Below are positions 39,815 through 49,043 of a stretch of DNA of 64,000 nucleotides, piece after piece. The stretch covers positions 248,001-312,000 of the forward strand of contig QNRL01000005.1 of NCBI GenBank assembly GCA_003315335.1, in the 5' to 3' direction. The stretch comes from Pseudocitrobacter faecalis. Lineage in GTDB: Bacteria > Pseudomonadota > Gammaproteobacteria > Enterobacterales > Enterobacteriaceae. Both the position numbers and the translations under genes were made by a program. The notes beneath the pieces are model-generated. The model made no database searches. It was not told where the DNA came from and worked only from the letters and a program-made list of their open reading frames with translations. How positions within the stretch are numbered: the first letter of the stretch is position 1; each line of letters opens with the position of its first letter.

Positions 39815-41137
39815 ATGTCACACTATGCACGACCTCTCAATCGACAGGATTACAAAACCCTGACGCTCGCTGCCCTTGGTGGGGCGCTTGAGTTTTACGA
39901 TTTCATCATTTTCGTCTTCTTCGCGGCCGTCATTGGCGAGCTTTTCTTTCCGGCGGATATCCCAGAATGGCTACGCCAGGTGCAAACCTTTGGCATCTTT
40001 GCGGCGGGTTATCTGGCGCGCCCGTTAGGTGGCATTGTGATGGCGCACTTCGGCGATATCGTCGGGCGTAAGAAGATGTTTACCCTGAGTATTCTGCTGA
40101 TGGCCGTGCCGACGCTGGCGATCGGCCTGCTGCCAACCTATGCCAGCGCCGGGCTTGTGGCCCCGCTGCTTCTGCTATTAATGCGCATTCTCCAGGGCGC
40201 GGCTATTGGTGGCGAAGTCCCGGGGGCATGGGTGTTTGTCGCTGAACATGTGCCTGCGCGGCGTATTGGTATCGCCTGCGGAACCCTGACGGCAGGGCTA
40301 ACGATCGGCATTTTGCTGGGTTCTGTGGTGGCGACGTTAATTAACACCAGCATGACAGCGCAAACGATTCATGAAGGTGGCTGGCGAATTCCGTTCCTGC
40401 TGGGCGGTGCATTTGGCCTCGTGGCCATGTACCTGCGGCGCTGGTTGCAGGAAACGCCTATTTTTCTCGAAATGCAGCAGCGCAAGGCTCTGGCACAGGA
40501 GTTGCCCGTGAAGGCCGTGGTGGTTCGTCACCGAAAGGCGGTGGTGATCTCAATGCTGCTGACCTGGCTGCTCTCCGCTGGAATAGTGGTCGTGATCCTG
40601 ATGTCGCCGGTCTGGCTGCAAAAGCACTATGGCTTCGCGCCTGCGCTGACGCTTCAGGCTAACAGTCTGGCGACGGTCATGCTTTGCGTGGGTTGTCTGC
40701 TTGCCGGGCTGGCGGTGGATAAATGGGGAGCCAGCCGTACCTTTATCCCAGGCAGCCTGCTGCTGGGGCTCTCCAGTTGGGTTTTCTACCATTTTGCCGG
40801 GCTCAGCGCGCAGCATCTGTTTGTGCTTTATGGGCTGGTCGGCTTGTGCGTCGGCGTGGTCGGCGCGGTGCCTTACGTCATGGTGCGCGCGTTTCCTCCG
40901 GCGGTGCGTTTTAGCGGGATCTCCTTTTCTTATAACGTTTCGTACGCCATTTTTGGTGGCCTGACGCCTGTGGTGGTGACGTTGCTGATGACTGTCTCGC
41001 CGCTGGCTCCGGCATGGTACGTACTGGCATTGTCGTTACTGGGGTTGGTGCTGGGCATCGCGCTGCGCCAGGATGGTCAACGGGCGCAGGAAGAGGGGAA
41101 TTACGAGCAGGCTTCCAGATTAGATACGCATTCCTGA
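39815..41137 (+). CDS. MFS transporter, metabolite:H+ symporter (MHS) type
   Basis: 440-residue inner-membrane permease of the major facilitator superfamily, resembling ProP/CitA/ShiA-like MHS carriers. The N-terminus GGALEFYDFIIFVFFAAVIG and the loop 2-3 motif HFGDIVGRKKMF are diagnostic, and GEVPGAWVFVAEHVP lies in helix 5. About 12 helices, with a central cytoplasmic loop near residue 230. The substrate cannot be assigned from sequence; organic or amino acids are typical. Absent at this locus in E. coli K-12. Start at 39815. Confidence 0.88.
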   Translation: MSHYARPLNRQDYKTLTLAALGGALEFYDFIIFVFFAAVIGELFFPADIPEWLRQVQTFGIFAAGYLARPLGGIVMAHFGDIVGRKKMFTLSILLMAVPTLAIGLLPTYASAGLVAPLLLLLMRILQGAAIGGEVPGAWVFVAEHVPARRIGIACGTLTAGLTIGILLGSVVATLINTSMTAQTIHEGGWRIPFLLGGAFGLVAMYLRRWLQETPIFLEMQQRKALAQELPVKAVVVRHRKAVVISMLLTWLLSAGIVVVILMSPVWLQKHYGFAPALTLQANSLATVMLCVGCLLAGLAVDKWGASRTFIPGSLLLGLSSWVFYHFAGLSAQHLFVLYGLVGLCVGVVGAVPYVMVRAFPPAVRFSGISFSYNVSYAIFGGLTPVVVTLLMTVSPLAPAWYVLALSLLGLVLGIALRQDGQRAQEEGNYEQASRLDTHS

Positions 41138-41190
41138 CAAGTGCGCGCGGCGGGTGGATACTGCGCCGCGAATCAGCTTAACAGGAGAAA

Positions 41191-42120
41191 ATGATGACAG
41201 GGAAAGTCTCCACTGGGCCGCACGATGCGTTTTTTCGCCAGGTGATGACGCAGCCCGATGCGGCGCGCGATTTTTTGGATATACATCTTCCGCGAGATTT
41301 ACGCACGATGTGTGACTTAAGCACACTTCAGTTGGAGTCCGGTAACTTCATTGAAGACGACTTGCGCGCCCGCTATTCCGATGTGCTGTGGTCGGTGCAG
41401 ATGAACCAGCAACAAGGTTACCTCTACGCGCTGATTGAGCATCAAAGTAAACCGGATAAACAGATGACCCAACGGCTGATGCGTTACTCGCTGGCGGCGA
41501 TGCAGCGGCATATTGAAGCGGGTCATGAAACGTTGCCGGTGGTTGTCCCCATTCTTTTTTACCACGGCGCGACGCGGCCCTACCCCTACTCAATGTGCTG
41601 GTTTGATGCATTTTCCGATGCTGAGCTGGCAAAACGGGTCTACACGGCTCCCTTTCCGTTAGTTGATATTACCGAAGTCCCGGATGACGCTATCCTTACC
41701 CATCGGCGCATCGCGATCCTTGAGTTCCTGCAAAAGCATATCCGCCAGCGCGATCTGATGGCCTTGACGGCATCGCTGGTCAAGCTTTTGCAGGCGGGAT
41801 ACACTTCGGACAGTCAGCTGAGAACGGCGCTGACGTATATCCTACAGGTCGGTTTCACCGAAGATAAAAACGCATTTATTCGCGAGCTGGCGAAAGGCGT
41901 ATCGCAACAGGGAGAGGTTATCATGACATTGGCTGAGGAACTGAGGCAGGAAGGTCTGGTGCAGGGGCTTGAACAAGGGATTGAGCAAGGTCTGGAAAAA
42001 GGCCGCGAAGAAGCTACCTTTAGAATCGCTCAAGCAATGATCGCGAGTGGTCTCGAACGGTTACAGGTTTTACAGTTGACTGGATTATCGGAAGAGAAAC
42101 TGGAAACGCTGGCGCACTAA
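41191..42120 (+). CDS. Rpn family recombination-promoting nuclease / PD-(D/E)XK protein
   Basis: 309-residue Rpn protein, often mislabelled transposase (YhgA-like). The PD-(D/E)XK core has Asp64 (YSDVLWSV) and Glu83-x-Gln85 (LIEHQSK). These are DNA endonucleases linked to RecA-independent recombination and, more recently, to phage defence. The C-terminus (residues 245-309) is rich in Gln/Glu-Gly repeats (GLVQGLEQGIEQGLEKG) and carries an internal in-frame start with a strong ribosome-binding site. Start at 41191 with AGGAG upstream; a second ATG follows. Confidence 0.92.
   Translation: MMTGKVSTGPHDAFFRQVMTQPDAARDFLDIHLPRDLRTMCDLSTLQLESGNFIEDDLRARYSDVLWSVQMNQQQGYLYALIEHQSKPDKQMTQRLMRYSLAAMQRHIEAGHETLPVVVPILFYHGATRPYPYSMCWFDAFSDAELAKRVYTAPFPLVDITEVPDDAILTHRRIAILEFLQKHIRQRDLMALTASLVKLLQAGYTSDSQLRTALTYILQVGFTEDKNAFIRELAKGVSQQGEVIMTLAEELRQEGLVQGLEQGIEQGLEKGREEATFRIAQAMIASGLERLQVLQLTGLSEEKLETLAH
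41923..42120 (+). CDS. Candidate intragenic Rpn small protein (antitoxin-like), internal start
   Basis: ATG at 41923 is codon 245 of the Rpn gene in the same frame, preceded by GGGAGAGG 5 bases upstream, a near-ideal ribosome-binding site inside a coding sequence. The product would be the 65-residue C-terminal domain alone (begins MTLAEELRQEGLVQG). Rpn genes are known to encode such internal small proteins that inhibit the full-length nuclease. Expression here is inferred. Confidence 0.6.
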   Translation: MTLAEELRQEGLVQGLEQGIEQGLEKGREEATFRIAQAMIASGLERLQVLQLTGLSEEKLETLAH

Positions 42121-42129
42121 CGCCCGATA

Positions 42130-42155
42130 TTGCTCCTGCCCGCGGGCAGGAGCAA
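42130..42155. terminator. Perfect palindrome between convergent rpn-type gene and satP
   Basis: A 26-base perfect palindrome (arm TTGCTCCTGCCCG) that folds to an 11-pair stem with a CGCG loop. No U-run on either strand, so a putative bidirectional transcript end rather than a classic terminator. Confidence 0.6.
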
Positions 42156-42161
42156 CAACAA

Positions 42162-42728
42162 TTAGTGAGATTCACCAATCGGCAGTACGGTGCGGCCAAA
42201 CTGTTCGTTCAGCACTTCACCCATCGCCAGATAGATGGCGCTGGCACCGCAGACCAGGCCAATCCAGCCTGCAACATGGACGATGCTTTCGTTATCCACC
42301 AGGTGGCCGATTGCCAGCAGGGCAAACAGCACGGTCAGGCTCAGGAAGACGAACTGCAACGCGCGCGCGCCTTTGAGCGTACCGAAGAACATGAACAGTG
42401 TGAAGACGCCCCACAGGCCCAGGTACACACCCAGGAAATGGGCGTTAGCCGCGTCAGCCAGGCCCATTTTCGGCAGCAGCAGAATCGCAACCAGCGTCAA
42501 CCAGAAAGAACCGTAAGAGGTAAAGGCGGTTAAACCGAAGGTATTGCCTTTCTTAAATTCCAGCAGGCCAGCAAAAATTTGCGCGATACCGCCGTAAAAA
42601 ATGCCCATCGCCAGGATGATGCCATCCATCGGGAAAAGCCCAATATTGTGCAGGTTCAGCAAAATAGTGGTCATGCCGAAACCCATCAGACCCAGCGGAG
42701 CCGGATTAGCCAACTTAGTGTTGCCCAT
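42162..42728 (-). CDS. satP: Acetate/succinate transporter SatP (AceTr family)
   Basis: 188-residue inner-membrane protein with six helices. The N-terminal family motif NPAPLGLMGFGMTT is present. Proton-coupled uptake and efflux of acetate and succinate in E. coli. Start at 42728 with GGAATTATG context (AGGAA upstream on the minus strand). Confidence 0.95.
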   Translation of the reverse strand: MGNTKLANPAPLGLMGFGMTTILLNLHNIGLFPMDGIILAMGIFYGGIAQIFAGLLEFKKGNTFGLTAFTSYGSFWLTLVAILLLPKMGLADAANAHFLGVYLGLWGVFTLFMFFGTLKGARALQFVFLSLTVLFALLAIGHLVDNESIVHVAGWIGLVCGASAIYLAMGEVLNEQFGRTVLPIGESH

Positions 42729-42869
42729 AATTCCTCAAAAAAATCATCATTAAATGGTGAAATAATTTTCCCGCGCAACAATATAGGCAGCGGGGCGCGG
42801 CATAATAATCAGGCGAAGTGTGGCTGTCTATGATCTGATCAGGGGAAAATGAAATATTTCCCCCTTTTA

Positions 42870-43595
42870 TCATTGATGCGCGTTTAAACGCGCATTTTTG
42901 ACGACTCGCCGCAGACAGGCGATACGCAATACGGCGGGGATCGTCACCCGATAAGCGCTGCCGCTCATGGCTTTCACACCGTTGACGGCCGCGCCAACCG
43001 GGCCGCCAAGCCCCGCACCGCGCATCATGCCATGACCAATCACGCTGACAGCGGCGTGGGTGCGCAAAATATGGCCGAGTTGATCCCCGAGCAGGTGTGA
43101 AACCCCGTGTGCCAGCTTTGGGGAGTGGATAAGCTGGGGTAATACCGTTTCAAGCTCATGAACCCTGCATTCAACGGCTTCCAGAAAACGACCCTTCTGC
43201 GCATCGGTCATTTTTTTCCAGCAACGGCGAATAAAATGTGCCAGCAGTTCATGCTCTATTTCCCATGTGGACATCGTTTTGTCCGCTTTCAAACTCAACC
43301 GCTTTGCGACGTCGATAAGGATTGCGCGATACAGCTTCCCGTGCCCGCGGAATTTATTGGCGATACTGTCTCCGCCAAAATGCTGAAGTTCACCGGCGAT
43401 CAACTGCCAGTTTTGCCGGTGTCGTGCCGGATGACCGTCCATCGCCATAAAGAGTTCGTTATGTAACAGGCTGCTGGATAAACGGCGTTTACCTTTTTCA
43501 TTGTGGGTGAGCAGCCGGGCGAAACTTTCCAGTTGCTCCTCACTACAGTGCTGAAGAAACTGCAGGTCGTCATCGTTAAGATAGGGGACGTTCAT
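42870..43595 (-). CDS. yaaW: YaaW family protein (DUF3944 / UPF0174)
   Basis: 241 residues, similar along its length to E. coli YaaW: N-terminal MNVPYLNDDDLQFLQHCSEEQLESFARLL, central GELQHFGGDSIANKFRGHGKLYRAIL, and a Gly/Ala-rich C-terminal part (GHGMMRGAGLGGPVGAAVNG) that could contact membrane. No catalytic motif. Function unknown. Minus strand, in series with yaaI. Confidence 0.9.
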   Translation of the reverse strand: MNVPYLNDDDLQFLQHCSEEQLESFARLLTHNEKGKRRLSSSLLHNELFMAMDGHPARHRQNWQLIAGELQHFGGDSIANKFRGHGKLYRAILIDVAKRLSLKADKTMSTWEIEHELLAHFIRRCWKKMTDAQKGRFLEAVECRVHELETVLPQLIHSPKLAHGVSHLLGDQLGHILRTHAAVSVIGHGMMRGAGLGGPVGAAVNGVKAMSGSAYRVTIPAVLRIACLRRVVKNARLNAHQ

Positions 43596-43633
43596 AAATT
43601 ACTGAGTATTTAGTATGTGGATGACAGGCGAAG

Positions 43634-44038
43634 TTAGTCATCGCCGATAATTTTCAGCGTCGCCATATCGGAGGAGTTCACCGTATGGCCGGAGAAGGTG
43701 ATTTTTGACACGCAGCGTTTGTTGTCATTGTCGCTGTTTATGTTGATCCACTCCGTGGTAATACCTTCCTTCAGTTCTGATGGCACCGATAAGCTCTGGC
43801 TGGCGCTTCTGGCCGCTTTAAAGTAGACCGAGGCACCGCTAAGCTGCGCATCACCGTGGTCGACGGTAATCTGGATACGTTTCACAACCCGGCACACGGG
43901 CAATTTAAGCGTCAGATCGTTGGTTTCGTTACGGGGAAGTGCCACCACGCCCAGCAGTTTGTGATCGTTGGCATGGGCCACGTTGACCAGCAGCAGGCTC
44001 AACAACAGGCTGGCGGAGGCATGAGTGAATGGCGTCAT
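43634..44038 (-). CDS. yaaI: Periplasmic protein YaaI (DUF2541)
   Basis: 134 residues with a signal peptide ([20 protein letters not shown]..., cleavage near AHA/NDHK). The mature part [23 protein letters not shown]...[11 protein letters not shown] carries two cysteines likely to form a disulphide. The start at 44038 is chosen because AAGGA lies 5 bases upstream and gives the E. coli length; the ATG at 44053 is less well placed. Function unknown. Confidence 0.9.
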   Translation of the reverse strand: MTPFTHASASLLLSLLLVNVAHANDHKLLGVVALPRNETNDLTLKLPVCRVVKRIQITVDHGDAQLSGASVYFKAARSASQSLSVPSELKEGITTEWININSDNDNKRCVSKITFSGHTVNSSDMATLKIIGDD

Positions 44039-44262
44039 GATTATCCTTGGCATGAAAAGGGGGTTATGCCCCGGAGGATAATGATTTCACTCAGCCGGTG
44101 TTGCGCTTTTAGTGCCGGTTTCGTTTTTATTATCAATCGTTTAGTGAATGTATTTTGTTTGATTCATTCATTCTACAAATGAAATGTCGAAAACTTTGCT
44201 TTCGGTCTATCGCGTTTTTCTCTGCCCGGTGTTTAGCAATACAAAAAAATTTTTATCTTTCC

Positions 44263-44365
44263 CCCTTGATGGATGCGGTTACGACCCCATCTTGTAGTCA
44301 ACCGCAGTGGTGAGTCTGAAAAAAAACGATTCAGGGTAGTTGAAACGGCACGTTTCGCCCTTATT
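44263..44365 (+). promoter_or_regulatory. dnaK heat-shock promoters P1 and P2 (sigma-32)
   Basis: P1: CCCTTGAT at 44263-44270 and CCCCATCT at 44285-44292 with 14 bp between, a near-consensus sigma-32 pair. P2: TTGAAA at 44340-44345 and CCCTTATT at 44358-44365. Both match the E. coli dnaK promoter layout. The 5' half of the 375-bp gap (44039-44262) shows no further element. Confidence 0.88.
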
Positions 44366-44413
44366 ACAGATTCACAACCACATGTTGACCGAATTTTTAG
44401 TGGAGACGTTTAG

Positions 44414-46336
44414 ATGGGTAAAATTATTGGTATCGACCTGGGTACTACCAACTCTTGTGTAGCGATTATGGATGGCACTACTGCACGTGTGCTGGAGAAC
44501 GCCGAGGGCGATCGCACCACACCTTCTATCATTGCTTATACCCAGGATGGTGAAACTCTGGTTGGTCAGCCGGCTAAACGTCAGGCAGTGACAAACCCGC
44601 AAAACACCCTGTTTGCGATTAAACGCCTGATTGGCCGCCGCTTCCAGGACGAAGAAGTTCAGCGTGACGTTTCTATCATGCCGTACAAAATCGTTGCCGC
44701 AGACAATGGCGACGCATGGCTGGATGTGAAAGGCACCAAAACTGCACCGCCGCAGATCTCTGCTGAAGTGCTGAAAAAAATGAAGAAAACGGCTGAAGAT
44801 TACCTGGGCGAACCGGTAACGGAAGCGGTTATCACCGTACCTGCATACTTCAACGATGCTCAGCGTCAGGCGACCAAAGACGCTGGCCGTATCGCAGGTC
44901 TGGAAGTCAAACGTATCATCAACGAACCAACCGCTGCAGCGCTGGCTTACGGTCTGGATAAAGAAGTTGGCAACCGTACTATCGCGGTTTACGACCTGGG
45001 TGGTGGTACCTTCGATATCTCTATTATCGAAATCGACGAAGTTGACGGCGAAAAAACCTTCGAAGTTCTGGCAACCAACGGTGATACCCACCTGGGTGGT
45101 GAAGACTTTGATACCCGTCTGATCAACTACCTCGTTGACGAGTTTAAGAAAGATCAGGGCATTGACCTGCGTAACGACCCGCTGGCCATGCAGCGCCTGA
45201 AAGAAGCGGCAGAAAAAGCGAAAATCGAGCTTTCTTCCGCTCAGCAGACCGACGTGAACCTGCCGTACATCACTGCAGACGCGACCGGTCCGAAACACAT
45301 GAACATTAAAGTGACGCGTGCGAAACTGGAAAGTCTGGTTGAAGATCTGGTTAACCGTTCTATCGACCCGCTGAAAGTCGCACTGCAGGACGCTGGCCTG
45401 TCCGTATCTGATATCAACGACGTTATCCTCGTGGGTGGTCAGACACGTATGCCAATGGTTCAGAAAAAAGTTGCTGAATTCTTTGGTAAAGAGCCGCGTA
45501 AAGACGTGAACCCGGATGAAGCAGTAGCAATTGGTGCTGCGGTTCAGGGTGGTGTACTGACCGGTGAAGTGAAAGACGTACTGCTGCTGGACGTTACCCC
45601 GCTTTCTCTGGGTATCGAAACCATGGGCGGCGTAATGACGGCGCTGATCAACAAAAACACCACTATCCCGACGAAACACAGCCAGGTGTTCTCTACCGCT
45701 GAAGACAACCAGTCTGCGGTAACCATCCATGTGTTGCAGGGTGAACGTAAACGTGCGTCTGATAACAAATCTCTGGGTCAGTTTAACCTGGATGGTATTA
45801 ACCCGGCACCGCGCGGCATGCCGCAGATCGAAGTGACCTTCGATATCGATGCTGACGGTATCCTGCACGTTTCCGCGAAAGACAAAAACAGCGGTAAAGA
45901 GCAGAAAATTACCATTAAGGCTTCTTCCGGCTTGAACGAAGAAGAGATTCAGAAAATGGTTCAGGAAGCTGAAGCCAACGCTGAATCTGACCGTAAGTTC
46001 GAAGAACTGGTTCAGACGCGTAACCAGGGCGACCATCTGCTGCACAGCACCCGTAAGCAGGTTGAAGAAGCAGGCGAACAGCTGCCGGCTGATGACAAAA
46101 CCGCTATCGAGTCTGCACTGACCGCGCTGGAAACGTCGTTGAAAGGCGAAGACAAAGCCGATATCGAAGCGAAAATGCAGGCGCTGGCGCAGGTTTCTCA
46201 GAAACTGATGGAAATCGCACAGCAACAGCACGCTCAGCAGCAGGCTGGTGCAGCAGGTGCTGACGCTTCCGCGAACAATGCTAAAGATGACGACGTTGTC
46301 GACGCAGAGTTCGAAGAAGTAAAAGATAAAAAATAA
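44414..46336 (+). CDS. dnaK: Chaperone DnaK (Hsp70)
   Basis: 640-residue Hsp70. The N-terminal ATPase domain has [14 protein letters not shown] and [14 protein letters not shown]; the interdomain linker is [15 protein letters not shown]; the beta-sandwich substrate domain and alpha-helical lid end in the EEVKDKK tail. It works with DnaJ and GrpE in folding and in control of sigma-32. Start at 44414 with GGAGACG upstream. First gene of dnaKJ. Confidence 0.99.
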   Translation: MGKIIGIDLGTTNSCVAIMDGTTARVLENAEGDRTTPSIIAYTQDGETLVGQPAKRQAVTNPQNTLFAIKRLIGRRFQDEEVQRDVSIMPYKIVAADNGDAWLDVKGTKTAPPQISAEVLKKMKKTAEDYLGEPVTEAVITVPAYFNDAQRQATKDAGRIAGLEVKRIINEPTAAALAYGLDKEVGNRTIAVYDLGGGTFDISIIEIDEVDGEKTFEVLATNGDTHLGGEDFDTRLINYLVDEFKKDQGIDLRNDPLAMQRLKEAAEKAKIELSSAQQTDVNLPYITADATGPKHMNIKVTRAKLESLVEDLVNRSIDPLKVALQDAGLSVSDINDVILVGGQTRMPMVQKKVAEFFGKEPRKDVNPDEAVAIGAAVQGGVLTGEVKDVLLLDVTPLSLGIETMGGVMTALINKNTTIPTKHSQVFSTAEDNQSAVTIHVLQGERKRASDNKSLGQFNLDGINPAPRGMPQIEVTFDIDADGILHVSAKDKNSGKEQKITIKASSGLNEEEIQKMVQEAEANAESDRKFEELVQTRNQGDHLLHSTRKQVEEAGEQLPADDKTAIESALTALETSLKGEDKADIEAKMQALAQVSQKLMEIAQQQHAQQQAGAAGADASANNAKDDDVVDAEFEEVKDKK

Positions 46337-46364
46337 TCGCCCTTTGATTGGGTAATTACTGACA

Positions 46365-46392
46365 CGGGCGAAGAGGGTTTCCTCTCCGCCCG
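46365..46392 (+). promoter_or_regulatory. Hairpin in the dnaK-dnaJ gap
   Basis: CGGGCG-A-AGAGG pairs with CCTCT-C-CGCCCG around a short loop. It has no U-run; likely a partial attenuator or decay barrier. In E. coli a small transcript (tpke11) has been reported from this gap. Confidence 0.6.
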
Positions 46393-46422
46393 TTCATGCA
46401 TGTTAGGGGCAGATAAAAAACA

Positions 46423-47556
46423 ATGGCAAAGCAAGACTATTATGAGATTTTGGGCGTTTCCAAAACAGTGGAAGAGCGTGAAATCAAAAAGGCGTACAAG
46501 CGCCTGGCCATGAAATATCACCCAGACCGCAACCAGGGTGATAAAGAGGCCGAAGCCAAATTTAAAGAAATTAAAGAGGCTTACGAAATCCTGACCGACG
46601 CGCAGAAGCGTGCGGCCTACGACCAGTACGGTCATGCTGCTTTTGAACAAGGTGGTATGGGCGGTGGCGGCGGCTTTGGCGGCGGCGCTGATTTCAGTGA
46701 TATCTTTGGTGACGTATTTGGCGATATCTTCGGCGGCGGTCGTGGCCGTCAGCGTGCTTCACGCGGTGCCGACCTGCGCTACAACATGGAATTGACTCTT
46801 GAAGAAGCGGTCCGTGGTGTCACCAAAGAGATCCGCATCCCGACACTGGAAGAGTGCGATGTCTGCCACGGCAGCGGTGCCAAAGCCGGTACCCAGCCGC
46901 AAACTTGCCCAACCTGTCATGGTGCAGGCCAGGTGCAGATGCGTCAGGGCTTCTTCGCCGTACAGCAGACCTGTCCTCACTGTCAGGGGCGCGGTACGCT
47001 TATCAAAGATCCGTGCAATAAATGCCATGGTCATGGTCGCGTTGAGAAGACCAAAACCCTGTCGGTTAAAATCCCGGCGGGTGTGGATACCGGCGACCGC
47101 ATTCGTCTTTCCGGCGAAGGTGAAGCAGGTGAGCACGGCGCACCGGCAGGCGATCTGTACGTTCAGGTACAGGTAAAACAGCATGCCATCTTCGAGCGTG
47201 AAGGTAACAATCTGTATTGCGAAGTGCCGATTAACTTCGCCATGGCGGCCCTGGGCGGCGAAATCGAAGTGCCGACGCTCGACGGTCGCGTAAACCTGAA
47301 AGTGCCTGGTGAAACTCAGACTGGCAAGCTGTTCCGCATGCGTGGGAAAGGGGTGAAATCCGTCCGAGGTGGCGCGCAGGGCGACCTGCTCTGCCGCGTG
47401 GTGGTGGAGACGCCGGTTGGCCTGAACGACAAGCAGAAACAGTTGCTGAAAGAGTTGCAGGAAAGTTTTGGTGGCCCGACGGGTGAGAAAAACAGCCCGC
47501 GCTCTAAAAGCTTCTTCGATGGCGTAAAAAAGTTCTTTGATGATCTGACGCGCTAA
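46423..47556 (+). CDS. dnaJ: Chaperone DnaJ (Hsp40)
   Basis: 377-residue J-protein. J domain 1-70 with HPD (YHPDRNQGD), Gly/Phe-rich linker 75-105, four zinc-finger repeats ([32 protein letters not shown]) and C-terminal substrate domains. Stimulates DnaK ATPase. Starts 86 bp after dnaK. Confidence 0.99.
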   Translation: MAKQDYYEILGVSKTVEEREIKKAYKRLAMKYHPDRNQGDKEAEAKFKEIKEAYEILTDAQKRAAYDQYGHAAFEQGGMGGGGGFGGGADFSDIFGDVFGDIFGGGRGRQRASRGADLRYNMELTLEEAVRGVTKEIRIPTLEECDVCHGSGAKAGTQPQTCPTCHGAGQVQMRQGFFAVQQTCPHCQGRGTLIKDPCNKCHGHGRVEKTKTLSVKIPAGVDTGDRIRLSGEGEAGEHGAPAGDLYVQVQVKQHAIFEREGNNLYCEVPINFAMAALGGEIEVPTLDGRVNLKVPGETQTGKLFRMRGKGVKSVRGGAQGDLLCRVVVETPVGLNDKQKQLLKELQESFGGPTGEKNSPRSKSFFDGVKKFFDDLTR

Positions 47557-47581
47557 CGTTCTGCTCAAGCAGTAAAACCTG

Positions 47582-47609
47582 AAACCCCATGCCTGCATGG
47601 GGTTTTTTT
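47582..47609 (+). terminator. Terminator of dnaKJ
   Basis: AAACCCCATGC / GCATGGGGTTT with a tiny loop and seven T. Confidence 0.93.
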
Positions 47610-47645
47610 CTTTCGGCCAACTGAATAAGCTGGCGCACCCCGCAA

Positions 47646-47690
47646 AAATTATTTCGTAAAAACTGAGTTATAATCCAGTTATAAACTGAT
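47646..47690 (+). promoter_or_regulatory. Likely nhaA promoter with 11-bp direct repeats
   Basis: TATAAT at 47669-47674 lies within two AGTTATAA repeats (47666-47673 and 47677-47684) one helical turn apart. The repeats are candidate NhaR contacts. Confidence 0.45.
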
Positions 47691-47757
47691 TTTGCCGATC
47701 TTTCTTTCACGATACCCTAGTTTAATCGATGAATAAGCAGTAAAAGAGAGAGTAAAA

Positions 47758-48927
47758 GTGAAACATTTACAGCGTTTCTTTCACAGTGATGCTTCTGGCG
47801 GGATTATCCTGATTATTGCGGCGAGCCTCGCCATGCTTCTGGCTAACATGGGCGCGACCAGTGGTCTCTACCATGCTTTCCTGGATACGCCGGTCCAGTT
47901 GAAAGTGGGCGCGCTTGAAATCAATAAAAACATGCTGCTGTGGATCAACGATGCGTTGATGGCGGTCTTCTTCCTGCTGATTGGCCTTGAGGTCAAGCGC
48001 GAGATGGTTGAAGGCGCGCTGGCGACGCGTCGGCAGGCGATATTCCCGGTGGTGGCTGCACTGGGCGGCATGGTGGTGCCAGCGCTGGTCTATCTGGCGT
48101 TCAACTTCCAGGATCCAATCGCCAGCAGCGGTTGGGCTATTCCGGCGGCGACGGATATTGCGTTTGCCTTAGGTGTGCTCGCGCTACTCGGTAGCCGCGT
48201 GCCAGCGTCGTTAAAAATCTTCCTGATGGCGCTGGCGATTATTGATGATCTGGGCGCGATCGTCATTATTGCGCTGTTTTATACCCATGATTTGTCGCTG
48301 TTGTCCCTGGCGGTTGCGGCGGCGGCCATTGCGGTGCTGGCGATTCTCAACGTCAGTGGTGTGCGCCGCACCGGGCTCTATATTCTGGTGGGCGTGATCC
48401 TGTGGACGGCTGTGCTGAAATCGGGCGTGCACGCCACGCTTGCCGGGGTGATTGTCGGCTTCTTTATTCCGCTGAAAACGGAAAACGGTAAATCACCGGC
48501 TAAACAACTGGAACATGTGCTTCACCCCTGGGTGGCGTTTATGATTCTGCCACTGTTCGCCTTTGCTAATGCGGGCGTATCTCTCCAGGGCGTGACGCTG
48601 GAAGGACTGACCTCGCTGTTGCCGCTGGGCATCATTGCGGGTCTGTTTATCGGTAAGCCGCTGGGGATTTCACTCTTCTGCTGGCTGGCCCTGAAATTTA
48701 AGCTGGCGCGTCTGCCGGAAGGGGCGAATTTCTCGCAAATTATGGCAGTCGGTTTGCTGTGCGGTATTGGTTTTACCATGTCTATCTTTATTGCCAGCCT
48801 CGCGTTTGGCGCGGTCGATCCAGAGCTGATTATCTGGGCGAAACTGGGCATTCTGCTGGGGTCACTGCTGTCGGCGGTGGTGGGATACAGTTTGTTGCGT
48901 ATGCATCTCAAACCTGAGCAGGCATAA
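47758..48927 (+). CDS. nhaA: Na+/H+ antiporter NhaA
   Basis: 389-residue inner-membrane antiporter with 12 helices, expelling Na+ in exchange for protons at alkaline pH. The ion-binding Asp pair is in [14 protein letters not shown], and the pH-sensing His is in [19 protein letters not shown] start at 47758, as in E. coli, with a weak GAGAG upstream. Regulated by NhaR, encoded next. Confidence 0.97.
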   Translation: MKHLQRFFHSDASGGIILIIAASLAMLLANMGATSGLYHAFLDTPVQLKVGALEINKNMLLWINDALMAVFFLLIGLEVKREMVEGALATRRQAIFPVVAALGGMVVPALVYLAFNFQDPIASSGWAIPAATDIAFALGVLALLGSRVPASLKIFLMALAIIDDLGAIVIIALFYTHDLSLLSLAVAAAAIAVLAILNVSGVRRTGLYILVGVILWTAVLKSGVHATLAGVIVGFFIPLKTENGKSPAKQLEHVLHPWVAFMILPLFAFANAGVSLQGVTLEGLTSLLPLGIIAGLFIGKPLGISLFCWLALKFKLARLPEGANFSQIMAVGLLCGIGFTMSIFIASLAFGAVDPELIIWAKLGILLGSLLSAVVGYSLLRMHLKPEQA

Positions 48928-48941
48928 TTAGTGTGAATGAT

Positions 48942-49013
48942 ATGCCGGATGGCGGCTACGCTAATCCGGCCTACCGAAGCGTGTAGGTCGGATTCGGGTC
49001 AGCACCATCCGAT
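48942..49013. repeat. REP pair between nhaA and nhaR
   Basis: TGCCGGATGGCGGCTACGC...ATCCGGCCTAC (48942-48974) is a full REP unit; 48981-49013 (GTGTAGGTCGGATT...CATCCGATA) is a degenerate inverted copy. Confidence 0.8.
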
Positions 49014-49043
49014 ATGATGACGAATTCAGGGAGGAAACCGCAG

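Noticed and set aside
41191-42120. Insertion sequence / transposase
   Set aside because: Rpn proteins are often labelled transposase, but no terminal inverted repeats or target duplications flank the gene.
43158-43466. Plus-strand frame opposite yaaW (htgA-like)
   Set aside because: htgA was once proposed in E. coli opposite yaaW, but the frame here is short and unsupported, and yaaW is clearly the conserved gene.
44372-46231. 619-codon open frame antisense to dnaK
   Set aside because: Mirror of the strong codon bias of dnaK; begins and ends in arbitrary places, no ribosome-binding site, no recognisable domain.
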